DNA from: Flavobacterium sp. 20NA77.7
Lineage (GTDB): Bacteria; Bacteroidota; Bacteroidia; Flavobacteriales; Flavobacteriaceae
Direction: 5' to 3'
Length of the DNA stretch: 64,000 nucleotides
NCBI RefSeq assembly: GCF_031326205.1
Contig: NZ_CP133721.1
Coordinates: 310,001 to 374,000, forward strand
Below, piece by piece: positions 52,493-60,281 of the stretch (within the stretch, counting starts at the first letter, position 1; each line of letters opens with the position of its first letter). The notes under the pieces are model-generated. The model did not search any database. It saw only the letters and a list, made by a program, of their open reading frames with translations, and had not been told where the DNA came from. Position numbers and translations under genes: made by a program.

Positions 52493-54265
52493 CTAAAAAT
52501 TAATATCGAAAGGCATAATGGCTTGTACACCTTTTCGTTTTTTCATCTTTCTAATTTTATCAATTAGTAGGTAGTTTTCTTCACCTAATTCTTCTTTAAG
52601 CATTGCTTCTTTGGATTGATATAGCTTTGCACCTGCTAAGCCTTCTAAAAATTCATTGAAATTCTTTTCATACTCAGGATAATTTTCTACTCTATATGAG
52701 TTGCTTTTACCCAAAGTGGCTGCATGTTTAATAGCTGCTTCTAAATTCCCTATTTTGTCAACTAAACCTAATTTTAAAGCATCTGAACCTGTCCAGACTC
52801 TTCCTTGGCCAATAGCATCAACTTGAGCAAATGTCATTTTTCTACCTGTTGCCACTCTAGTTACAAATGTTTTATAAATAGTTTCAATTCCTTCTAAAGC
52901 AAATGTTTTGTAATTATCAGAAATAGGTTCAAAAGGAGTATATCCATTTGCATTTTTGTGTGTGCTAACTTGTTCGGCGTTAATTCCCATTTTAGTTGCA
53001 AATTCACTCATGTTTGGCAACATGCCAAAGACGCCTATAGAGCCCGTTATGGTAGTTGGTTCAGCAAAAATTGCATTTGCACCACACGCAATGTAATACC
53101 CTCCCGAAGCGGCTAAATTACCCATTGAAACGACTACAGGCTTTATTTTTTTAGTTAATTCAATTTCTCTCCAAATTAATTCTGAAGTTAAAGCGCTTCC
53201 TCCCGGACTATCTACACGTAGCACAATAGCTTTAACATCTTTGTCTTCTCTTGCTTCTTTTAACGAACGGTTAATTGAACCTTCTCCTATGTAATCTACA
53301 TCACCTTCACCGCCATTAATTTCACCTTGTGCATAAATCACAGCAACAATATCATCTTTTGTAAGGTCGTCAACATTGATTGCGTTTTTGGAAGCATAAT
53401 CTGTGATGGAAACTTTTTCATACTCATCTTTAGCTAACACTTTTAATTTTTGTTTTAAAAAAGCGTGGTATTCATCTTCATAGGCTACTTTATCAACTAA
53501 TTTTTGTTCTAATGCCATTTGAGGCGTCCTAGCGCTCAAATTGTCTGCAATTGTATTAAGTTGGGCAAGTGTTATGTTTCTGCTTTTTGCAATATCTTTA
53601 GCAATAGTTTTCCAAATGGAATTCAAAAGAACAGTAAGTTGTTCTCTATTTTCTGGGCTCATTCCTTGTGCTAAAAAGGGCTCAACAGCACTTTTAAATT
53701 TACCATGGCGAATAATTTCCATTTTTAAGCCCGTTTTGTCTTGAAAATTTTTAAAAAATAACACTTCCGTTCCTAATCCTTTTAAATCAACTTCTCCTGC
53801 TGGATTTACAAATACTTCATTAGCAACAGAATTAATGTAATATTCTTTTTGAGTGAAATAATTTGCATACGCGTAAACAAACTTTTCAGATTTTTTAAAA
53901 TCTTCCAATTGATCTCTTAACTCTTTACTTTGAGCTAAACCTAGTAGTGATTGGTTGTTTAGAATTGAAATCCCTTTAATTTTATTGTCTGTTTTGGCGT
54001 TTTTTATCGCGTTAAGCACTTCTATAAAACCAATTTTTTCTTTTCCGGCTAAGATAGTTTGTAAGGGGCTTTCATCTTTGTATTGACCCGCATAATCAAA
54101 TACAATTTTTGATAAATCTATCTCGATGACAGAATTATCGTTAATTTTTATTTCATCTTCACTACTGCTAAAAGCAGCGCCAATACCAATTAAAATAAAA
54201 AAACTAAGCACACAGAATAAAAAAATTCCCACTACAGTTGCAAATACATTCTTTATAAAATTCAT
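52493..54265 (-). CDS. sppA: Signal peptide peptidase SppA (67K type)
   Basis: The 590-residue inner-membrane protein digests cleaved signal peptides. It has an N-terminal helix, an N-domain with the lysine region (RHGKFKSAVEPF, K in the first half), and a C-domain with the nucleophile in SMGNLAASGGYYIACGA and the VDSPGGSALTSE motif. The duplicated-domain length matches the E. coli 67K form. It is divergent from the folK fusion. Confidence 0.93.
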   Translation of the reverse strand: MNFIKNVFATVVGIFLFCVLSFFILIGIGAAFSSSEDEIKINDNSVIEIDLSKIVFDYAGQYKDESPLQTILAGKEKIGFIEVLNAIKNAKTDNKIKGISILNNQSLLGLAQSKELRDQLEDFKKSEKFVYAYANYFTQKEYYINSVANEVFVNPAGEVDLKGLGTEVLFFKNFQDKTGLKMEIIRHGKFKSAVEPFLAQGMSPENREQLTVLLNSIWKTIAKDIAKSRNITLAQLNTIADNLSARTPQMALEQKLVDKVAYEDEYHAFLKQKLKVLAKDEYEKVSITDYASKNAINVDDLTKDDIVAVIYAQGEINGGEGDVDYIGEGSINRSLKEAREDKDVKAIVLRVDSPGGSALTSELIWREIELTKKIKPVVVSMGNLAASGGYYIACGANAIFAEPTTITGSIGVFGMLPNMSEFATKMGINAEQVSTHKNANGYTPFEPISDNYKTFALEGIETIYKTFVTRVATGRKMTFAQVDAIGQGRVWTGSDALKLGLVDKIGNLEAAIKHAATLGKSNSYRVENYPEYEKNFNEFLEGLAGAKLYQSKEAMLKEELGEENYLLIDKIRKMKKRKGVQAIMPFDINF

Positions 54266-54414
54266 TTTTATTATATTTTTATTACTACACTATAGGTAGT
54301 AAAAAGTGTTAAAAAGTTACATGTTCATAACTATTTATTTTTTCATCAAAATCTAACTAAAAATGTTTGTTATTTTGCAACATTGACAAAAAGCTATTTT
54401 ATATAAGTAATAAA

Positions 54415-55560
54415 GTGAATTTACAGCAACCAATATACCTTTCGTTAGGCACAAATATGGGGGATAAACTTAAAAACCTCCAAACGTGTGTGGACTTGGT
54501 GCATCAAAAAGTAGCAACAGTTATTGAGGTTTCTTCGGTTTACGAAACACCTTCATGGGGGTTTGAAGGGGCTAATTTTTATAATTGTATAGTATTAGTT
54601 CATTCGTCAAAATCACCACAAAAAATTTTAACCAAAATTCTAAAGATTGAAAAAGAATTAGGTAGAATTCGTCAAGATGCACCTGGTTATACCCCAAGAG
54701 TTATAGATATAGATATCATTTCATATGGTTCGGAAGTTATCAATATGCCTCAGTTACAACTTCCGCATCCTCAAATGCAACGTCGAAACTTTGTTTTACA
54801 TCCTTTGCAAGAAATTGCGCCTGCTTGGATACATCCTGAAAATCAAATAGGTATCGACACGTTGTTGTTTGACTGTGATGATGCTTCCGAGATAAAAAAA
54901 ACAGCAACATTGATAAGTCCGTTGCAAAGAATAGTTTGGGATGATTTAAAATACATAGCAATTGAAGGAAATATTGGCGCTGGAAAAACAACATTGGCAG
55001 GAAAAATAGCTGAAGATTATAATGCTAAATTGGTCTTGGAGCGTTTTGCAGATAATCCATTTTTGCCTAAGTTTTACAAAGATCAGAATCGTTATGCCTT
55101 TCCATTAGAGATGTCTTTTTTAGCCGATAGATACCAACAATTAACAGATGATTTAGCGCAATATGATTTGTTTAAAGATTTTGTACTAGCGGATTATCAT
55201 ATTTTTAAATCGTTGATTTTTGCTAAAGTTACCCTGCAAGAAGACGAATTTAGGTTATATAAAACGATGTTTGATATCATTTACAAAGAAATGCCAAAGC
55301 CTGATTTGTATGTATATTTATATCAAAATACCGATAGACTTTTGACAAATATTAAAAAAAGAGGTAGAAGCTATGAGCAAGAAATACCTGCAGCATATTT
55401 AGAAAAAATTAACCATGGTTATCTAGATTATATTAAAACACAAACTGATTTAAATGTTTTAATCTTAGACGTTTCCGATTTAGATTTTGTAAAAAATCAA
55501 GAAGATTATGTGTTTTTGTTGAATGAGATTAATAACAAAATTACATTAGCACGCGGATAA
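54415..55560 (+). CDS. folK: Fusion of HPPK (FolK) and deoxynucleoside kinase
   Basis: The 381-residue protein joins two enzymes. Residues 1-150 are 6-hydroxymethyl-7,8-dihydropterin pyrophosphokinase: YLSLGTNMGDKLKNL, SSVYETPSWGFEG and YTPRVIDIDIISYG, where the aspartate pair binds Mg. Residues from about 180 are a deoxynucleoside kinase: IEGNIGAGKTTLAG (P-loop), ERFADNPFLPKFY, ADYHIFKSL and the lid RGRSYEQEI. The first half serves folate synthesis and the second salvages deoxynucleosides. GTG 54415 is used; the longer TTG frame from 54367 overlaps a TTATTTTG -7-like element. I recall similar fusions in other Flavobacteriia. Confidence 0.9.
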   Translation: MNLQQPIYLSLGTNMGDKLKNLQTCVDLVHQKVATVIEVSSVYETPSWGFEGANFYNCIVLVHSSKSPQKILTKILKIEKELGRIRQDAPGYTPRVIDIDIISYGSEVINMPQLQLPHPQMQRRNFVLHPLQEIAPAWIHPENQIGIDTLLFDCDDASEIKKTATLISPLQRIVWDDLKYIAIEGNIGAGKTTLAGKIAEDYNAKLVLERFADNPFLPKFYKDQNRYAFPLEMSFLADRYQQLTDDLAQYDLFKDFVLADYHIFKSLIFAKVTLQEDEFRLYKTMFDIIYKEMPKPDLYVYLYQNTDRLLTNIKKRGRSYEQEIPAAYLEKINHGYLDYIKTQTDLNVLILDVSDLDFVKNQEDYVFLLNEINNKITLARG

Positions 55561-55639
55561 AACTAATGCCATTCAATACTGATTTAACGGATTTTTTGCC
55601 CAAACTTATCATACTGAAAGCGTCTCTTTTTACTTAATT

Positions 55640-55715
55640 AAACCCGAATTTCGCCAATCATAACAAATTCATGGCGTTCTTTGCGAAAAAACTTCGTGTC
55701 TTTGTGTTTAAATAA
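55640..55715. repeat. Dispersed intergenic repeat, AACCGCAAAG class, inverted copy
   Basis: GGCGTTCTTTGCG and CGTGTCTTTGTGTTTAA are reverse complements of the words at 21599 (CGCAAAGAACGC) and 3597 (AACCACAAAG). The 163-bp gap between folK and trmH holds nothing else recognisable. Confidence 0.5.
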
Positions 55716-55723
55716 TAAGATTT

Positions 55724-56251
55724 CTATTGAAGCTTCTGAAACAAATCCCAAATCACAATTCCTGCACTTACAGAAATATTCAATGAATGTTTGCTTCCTA
55801 ATTGTGGAATTTCAATTACACCATCCGATAAATTAATAGCTTCTTGAGAAACTCCTTTTACTTCATTGCCAAAAATTAAAGCATATTTGGTTTCGGCGTC
55901 GGGCATAAATTCATTTAACATAACCGCATTTTCGGTTTGTTCTATTGACCAAATGTGCACGTTTTCTGCTTTCAATTTTTCAATTACGCTCAGTATGTCT
56001 TTCGCATATTCCCAAACAACTGTTTCTGTGGCGCCAAGTGCCGTTTTGTGAATTTCTTTGTTGGGCGGAGTAGCCGTTATTCCACATAAATAGATTTTTT
56101 CAATTAAAAAAGCATCAGAAGTTCTAAAAACAGATCCAATATTGTGCAAACTTCTAATGTCGTCTAAAATCACTATGATAGGTGTTTTTTGTGCGGCTTT
56201 AAATTCGGATAGACTTTTACGTTCTAATTCTGCGTTGGCTAATTTTCTCAT
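55724..56251 (-). CDS. TrmH family (SpoU) RNA methyltransferase
   Basis: The 175-residue protein is a minimal SPOUT methylase. It has the three SpoU motifs: ILDDIRSLHNIGSVFRTSDAF, YALIFGNEVKGVSQE and LGSKHSLNISVSAGIVIWDLF, the last two forming the knot that binds SAM. The RNA target (tRNA G18 or an rRNA site) is not decided. ATG 56251 is chosen because the longer frame from 56302 begins upstream of a perfect -7 box; only four bases lie between that box and the ATG. Confidence 0.9.
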   Translation of the reverse strand: MRKLANAELERKSLSEFKAAQKTPIIVILDDIRSLHNIGSVFRTSDAFLIEKIYLCGITATPPNKEIHKTALGATETVVWEYAKDILSVIEKLKAENVHIWSIEQTENAVMLNEFMPDAETKYALIFGNEVKGVSQEAINLSDGVIEIPQLGSKHSLNISVSAGIVIWDLFQKLQ

Positions 56252-56255
56252 GGTA

Positions 56256-56286
56256 CAAAGATAAAATTTATTTACCAATGTGTCAA
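56256..56286 (-). promoter_or_regulatory. Promoter of the TrmH-like gene, TTG-N20-TATCTTTG, leaderless
   Basis: The complement of 56284-56286 is TTG and of 56256-56263 is TATCTTTG, 20 nt apart. The start codon follows after TACC, so the RNA should begin on or next to the ATG. Confidence 0.65.
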
Positions 56287-56365
56287 TAAGCCAATTTACC
56301 ACTACTTCATTGCCAGATTAGTCTTTGTGTTAAATTTGATAGCGTATAGTGGTGTTATTTTCATT

Positions 56366-56396
56366 TTGAAGTTGCGCTTGAAAAACGTATCTTCGC
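56366..56396 (+). promoter_or_regulatory. Candidate promoter of mutS, TTG-N20-TATCTTCG
   Basis: TTG 56366-56368 and TATCTTCG 56389-56396, with one mismatch from TAnnTTTG. Confidence 0.5.
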
Positions 56397-56416
56397 CTTA
56401 TATAAAATAAAACATT

Positions 56417-59041
56417 GTGGCAAAAAAAGCAGCTTCTGAATTAAAAGAAAAGACATCAAAAGAAACCCCTTTGATGAAACAATACAATGAAATCAAGGCA
56501 AAATATCCTGATGCATGTTTGTTATTTAGAGTAGGGGATTTCTATGAAACATTTGGTTCAGACGCCATTAGAGCTTCTCAGATTTTAGGAATAACATTAA
56601 CTAAGCGAGGAAACGGAAGTGAAAGCGAAACGGCGCTAGCGGGTTTTCCTCACCATTCTTTAAACACGTATTTGCCTAAACTAGTTAAAGCGGGGCTTCG
56701 AGTAGCTATTTGTGACCAATTAGAAGATCCAAAGATGACGAAGACGATCGTTAAACGTGGCGTGACAGAGTTGGTTACGCCAGGAGTTGCGATGAATGAC
56801 GATATTTTACAGGCCAAAACAAATAATTTCTTAGCTTCTATCCATTTTGGTAAGAAAAATATAGGTATTGCTTTTTTAGATGTTTCTACGGGAGAATTTT
56901 TAACCGCACAAGGTTCAGAGGAGTATATTGATAAATTATTGCAAAATTTTAGACCAAGTGAAATATTGGTCACAAAAAATCATAAAACGACTTTTAAAAC
57001 CGCATTTGGAGAAGATTTCCATGCTTTTTATTTAGAAGATTGGATTTACAAAGAAGATTATGCATTTGAAACTCTTACAAAACATTTTCAAACGAATTCT
57101 TTGAAAGGGTTTGGTATTGAAGAAGTTATGGAAGGTGTAGTTGCTTCAGGGGCTATTTTATATTATTTGTCTGAAACGCAGCATAACAAAATACAACACA
57201 TAACCACTATTCAGCGTATTGCAGAAGATGCTTATGTGTGGATGGATAAGTTTACTATTCGCAATTTAGAATTATACCACAGTACAAATCCAAATGCAGT
57301 TACCTTACTTGATGTAATTGATAAAACATTATCCCCAATGGGGTCACGTTTACTAAAAAGGTGGTTGGCTTTGCCTTTAAAAGATCTTGTCAAAATTAAG
57401 GCTAGAAATGAAGTAGTAGCGTATTTAAAATCAAATCAAGAAGAGTTGCAATTTATACAATATCAAATTAAGCAAATTTCCGATTTAGAACGATTAATTT
57501 CTAAAGTAGCCACAGGGAAAATTTCGCCTCGAGAGGTACTTTATTTACGCGATTCATTACAAGCTATTTTACCAATTAAAGAAAAGGCATTAAGCGCAAA
57601 GAATGAAGCGTTAAAAATTATTGGTGATGGCTTACATGCTTGTGAATTATTGCGCGAAAAGATTGATACTACTCTACAAGAAGATGCTCCGGTTGCAATT
57701 AATAAAGGAAATGCCATAGCAATAGGTGTACATCCCGAATTAGATGAATTACGTGCTATTTCCACAACAGGAAAAGGGTATTTAGAAGATTTAGAACGAA
57801 GAGAAAGCGAACAAACAGGCATACCGTCATTAAAAATATCGTTTAATAATGTTTTTGGCTATTATATTGAAGTGCGTAATACACACAAAGATAAAGTGCC
57901 TGAAAACTGGATAAGAAAACAAACATTAGTTAATGCCGAACGCTATATTACGGAAGAATTAAAAGAATATGAATCTAAAATATTAGGTGCAGAAGAAAAA
58001 ATTCAACAATTAGAGAATTTACTTTTTGAGCAATTGGTGAGTTGGATGTCAACCTATATTAAACCTGTTCAGTTAAACGCTCATTTAATTGCGCAGCTTG
58101 ATTGTTTACAGTCTTTTGCTCAAATGGCTATTGAGAATAATTACGTGCAGCCAGAATTAGATGATTCACATGATTTACTTATTAAAGAAGGGCGTCATCC
58201 CGTAATTGAAAAACAGTTGCCTCCAGGAGTGCCTTATATTTCTAATGATGTTGTTTTAGATAGAGAAGCACAACAGATTATCATGATTACGGGGCCAAAT
58301 ATGTCGGGTAAGTCAGCTATTTTAAGACAGACTGCTCTTATTGTTTTGTTAGCTCAAATGGGAAGTTTTGTACCTGCCGAGTCACTAAAGCTAGGACTTG
58401 TAGATAAAATATTTACTCGAGTAGGAGCAAGTGATAATATTTCTATGGGTGAATCTACCTTTATGGTAGAAATGAACGAAACAGCCTCTATATTAAATAA
58501 TATTTCAGATAGAAGTTTGGTGCTTTTAGATGAAATTGGGAGAGGAACATCTACTTATGATGGCATTTCAATTGCTTGGGCTATTTCAGAATATTTACAT
58601 GAACATCCAAGTAAGCCAAAAACATTATTTGCGACGCATTATCATGAGTTAAATGAAATGGAAGTTATTTTTGATCGCATTCAAAATTATAATGTATCTG
58701 TCAAAGAATTGAAAGATACGGTATTATTTATTAGAAAATTAGTAAAAGGAGGAAGCGCACATAGTTTTGGTATTCATGTGGCAAAAATGGCGGGAATGCC
58801 TCAAACAGTTATACAAAAGGCTCAAAAATTATTAAAAAAATTAGAAAAAAATCATTCTGCAGAAGAATTGTCAGGCAGTCTCACAGGTCAAGAAGAAATG
58901 CAGTTAAGCTTTTTTCATTTAGATGATCCTTTATTAGAAGAAATTAAAGACGAATTACTTACATTAGACATTAATACACTTACGCCTGTTGAAGCATTAA
59001 TGAAGTTAAATGAATTGAAACGTATTGTTTCAAAAAAATAA
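56417..59041 (+). CDS. mutS: DNA mismatch repair protein MutS
   Basis: The 874-residue MutS1 recognises mismatches through the FYETFG motif (F-x-E, near residue 42). Domains follow in order: connector, lever ([18 protein letters not shown]), clamp, and the ATPase with [10 protein letters not shown] (about residue 626), [14 protein letters not shown] and ATHYHEL. It ends with a lysine-rich and acidic C-terminal helix region. The start is GTG 56417. No mutL is nearby. Confidence 0.96.
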   Translation: MAKKAASELKEKTSKETPLMKQYNEIKAKYPDACLLFRVGDFYETFGSDAIRASQILGITLTKRGNGSESETALAGFPHHSLNTYLPKLVKAGLRVAICDQLEDPKMTKTIVKRGVTELVTPGVAMNDDILQAKTNNFLASIHFGKKNIGIAFLDVSTGEFLTAQGSEEYIDKLLQNFRPSEILVTKNHKTTFKTAFGEDFHAFYLEDWIYKEDYAFETLTKHFQTNSLKGFGIEEVMEGVVASGAILYYLSETQHNKIQHITTIQRIAEDAYVWMDKFTIRNLELYHSTNPNAVTLLDVIDKTLSPMGSRLLKRWLALPLKDLVKIKARNEVVAYLKSNQEELQFIQYQIKQISDLERLISKVATGKISPREVLYLRDSLQAILPIKEKALSAKNEALKIIGDGLHACELLREKIDTTLQEDAPVAINKGNAIAIGVHPELDELRAISTTGKGYLEDLERRESEQTGIPSLKISFNNVFGYYIEVRNTHKDKVPENWIRKQTLVNAERYITEELKEYESKILGAEEKIQQLENLLFEQLVSWMSTYIKPVQLNAHLIAQLDCLQSFAQMAIENNYVQPELDDSHDLLIKEGRHPVIEKQLPPGVPYISNDVVLDREAQQIIMITGPNMSGKSAILRQTALIVLLAQMGSFVPAESLKLGLVDKIFTRVGASDNISMGESTFMVEMNETASILNNISDRSLVLLDEIGRGTSTYDGISIAWAISEYLHEHPSKPKTLFATHYHELNEMEVIFDRIQNYNVSVKELKDTVLFIRKLVKGGSAHSFGIHVAKMAGMPQTVIQKAQKLLKKLEKNHSAEELSGSLTGQEEMQLSFFHLDDPLLEEIKDELLTLDINTLTPVEALMKLNELKRIVSKK

Positions 59042-59104
59042 TTTTTTATAAAATAGTGTAAGTCAAACCATTAAAAAAAAGTTTCTTTTTTTTTCTGAAA
59101 GTAC

Positions 59105-59141
59105 TTGCAAAGAAAAAAATATGTGCTATATTTGCACTCGC
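59105..59141 (+). promoter_or_regulatory. tRNA promoter TTG-N19-TATATTTGCACTCGC
   Basis: TTG 59105-59107, 19 nt, TATATTTG 59127-59134, then CACTCGC. It drives tRNA-Gly and tRNA-Leu. The 15-base core equals those at 15054 and (minus) 23754. Confidence 0.85.
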
Positions 59142-59181
59142 AATACCGCTAAAGTATTGCACGTTCTAATTAAAACGCAAT

Positions 59182-59254
59182 GCGAAAATAGCTCAGTTGG
59201 TAGAGCGCAACCTTGCCAAGGTTGAGGTCGCGGGTTCGAACCCCGTTTTTCGCT
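59182..59254 (+). tRNA. tRNA-Gly (GCC)
   Basis: A 73-nt cloverleaf: acceptor GCGAAAA with TTTTCGC, D arm GCTCAGTTGGTAGAGC, anticodon loop TTGCCAA (GCC), T arm GCGGGTTCGAACCCCGT. CCA is not encoded. It is followed after 26 nt by tRNA-Leu. Confidence 0.95.
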
Positions 59255-59280
59255 CAACACTACCAAATTAAGATATATTA

Positions 59281-59366
59281 GCTCGAGTGGTGGAATTGGT
59301 AGACACGCTGGACTTAAAATCCAGTGAGCAGTAATGTTCGTGCGGGTTCAAGTCCCGCCTTGAGTA
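59281..59366 (+). tRNA. tRNA-Leu (TAA)
   Basis: An 86-nt class II tRNA: acceptor GCTCGAG with CTTGAGT, D arm with GGAATTGGTAGAC, anticodon loop region CTTAAAA (TAA), a long variable arm (TGAGCAGTAATGTTCG) and T arm GCGGGTTCAAGTCCCGC. CCA is not encoded. Confidence 0.95.
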
Positions 59367-59367
59367 C

Positions 59368-59401
59368 AAAAAGCTTCAAACTATGTTTGAAGCTTTTTTT
59401 G
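59368..59401 (+). terminator. Rho-independent terminator of the tRNA-Gly/Leu unit
   Basis: AAGCTTCAAAC, loop TAT, GTTTGAAGCTT, then a T run. Confidence 0.9.
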
Positions 59402-59513
59402 TTATACCTACTTATGTTTGTTGTTTATAACTTCTCATTTTTTCTATAGTTTAGGTTTGGAAATCTATGTTTTTTGGAGGTTATTTGGTTTTTTATTTTG
59501 GATTTAAAAAAGT

Positions 59514-59879
59514 ATGGGGACTTACGTAATTAGTAAAAGGCTAAATGGAATGTATAAATATGAGTTTACTTCAAGAAAAGGTAAAACTATTTATACGAGT
59601 AATGATTTTGAGTTGCGTTTTGAATGTGAGGCCGAAATAGAGGCTATCAAAGAAAATGTAGAAGAGTTAATTTTTCTTCGGTTTAAATCTCCCAAAGGAA
59701 AATATTATTTCAAAATTATACTTAACAAAAAAGAGGTAGCCAAAAGCCGTCTATATACTACACAATTATTGATGCAAAAGGGGATTGATGAAATTTTGCG
59801 TTCGGCAATACTTTCAGAAATTTTAGATTTTTCCTCATCCGATACTATTTTTCCTCCAGCTGAAGCCATTTTTGGATAG
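59514..59879 (+). CDS. DUF1508 (YegP-like) family protein
   Basis: The 121-residue protein starts GTYVISKRLNGMYKYEFTSRKGKTIYTS, the YegP/DUF1508 beta hairpin, and repeats a weaker version (FKSPKGKYYFKIIL) in the second half, so it is a diverged two-copy fold. The end ILDFSSSDTIFPPAEAIF is typical of flavobacterial members. Function unknown. About 110 bp of AT-rich DNA before it has no clear promoter. Confidence 0.8.
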   Translation: MGTYVISKRLNGMYKYEFTSRKGKTIYTSNDFELRFECEAEIEAIKENVEELIFLRFKSPKGKYYFKIILNKKEVAKSRLYTTQLLMQKGIDEILRSAILSEILDFSSSDTIFPPAEAIFG

Positions 59880-59886
59880 GATATAA

Positions 59887-59915
59887 AATAAAAAAATCCC
59901 GACTAAGTCGGGATT
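59887..59915 (-). terminator. Terminator of the repeat lipoprotein gene
   Basis: AATCCCGAC and GTCGGGATT around TAA, with a T run on the minus strand. A second palindrome, TTCTTTTCGAAAAGAA, lies beside it at 59920-59935. Confidence 0.75.
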
Positions 59916-59942
59916 GATTTCTTTTCGAAAAGAAGTATCTAA

Positions 59943-60143
59943 TTATTTTTTTACTTCTTCTTTAGCTGGTGCAGCAGCAGCAGCAGTAGTGTCAACAGCA
60001 GTAGTGTCAACAGCAGTAGTATCAGCTACAACAGCAGTAGTATCTACAGCAGTTGAGTCAGCAGCTGGAGTTTCCTCAGCTTTTTTGTTACAAGAAACTA
60101 ATACTGCAGCAACGAATGCTAAGCTTAAAACAACTTTTTTCAT
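59943..60143 (-). CDS. Small lipoprotein with TTAVD tandem repeats
   Basis: The 66-residue precursor has a lipoprotein signal (LAFVAAVLVSCNKK) and then a mature part of about 48 residues made almost only of A, T, V, D and a basic end KEEVKK. The unit DTTAV occurs four times (with a break at VVA), coded by 15-bp DNA repeats. Such acidic, disordered lipoproteins are frequent in Flavobacteriia and of unknown role. It has a TATCTTTG -7 box (complement of 60180-60187). The frame on the other strand (59914-60165) is a shadow of the repeat. Confidence 0.75.
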   Translation of the reverse strand: MKKVVLSLAFVAAVLVSCNKKAEETPAADSTAVDTTAVVADTTAVDTTAVDTTAAAAAPAKEEVKK

Positions 60144-60281
60144 CTTACTAAATTATAAAGGTTAATTATTAATTCGGAGCAAAGATATAAATTTTTTAAT
60201 ACGACCGCTATTTTTTTTCATCTTTTTTTTATTTTTTTACAACTTACCCCTTATTTTTTACACTTAAACGATTTCGTTAAT

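Noticed and set aside
59914..60165. 83-residue Ala/Val/Ser-rich frame on the plus strand
   Set aside because: It is the antisense of the TTAVD lipoprotein, whose signal peptide and lipobox make the minus strand the coding one.
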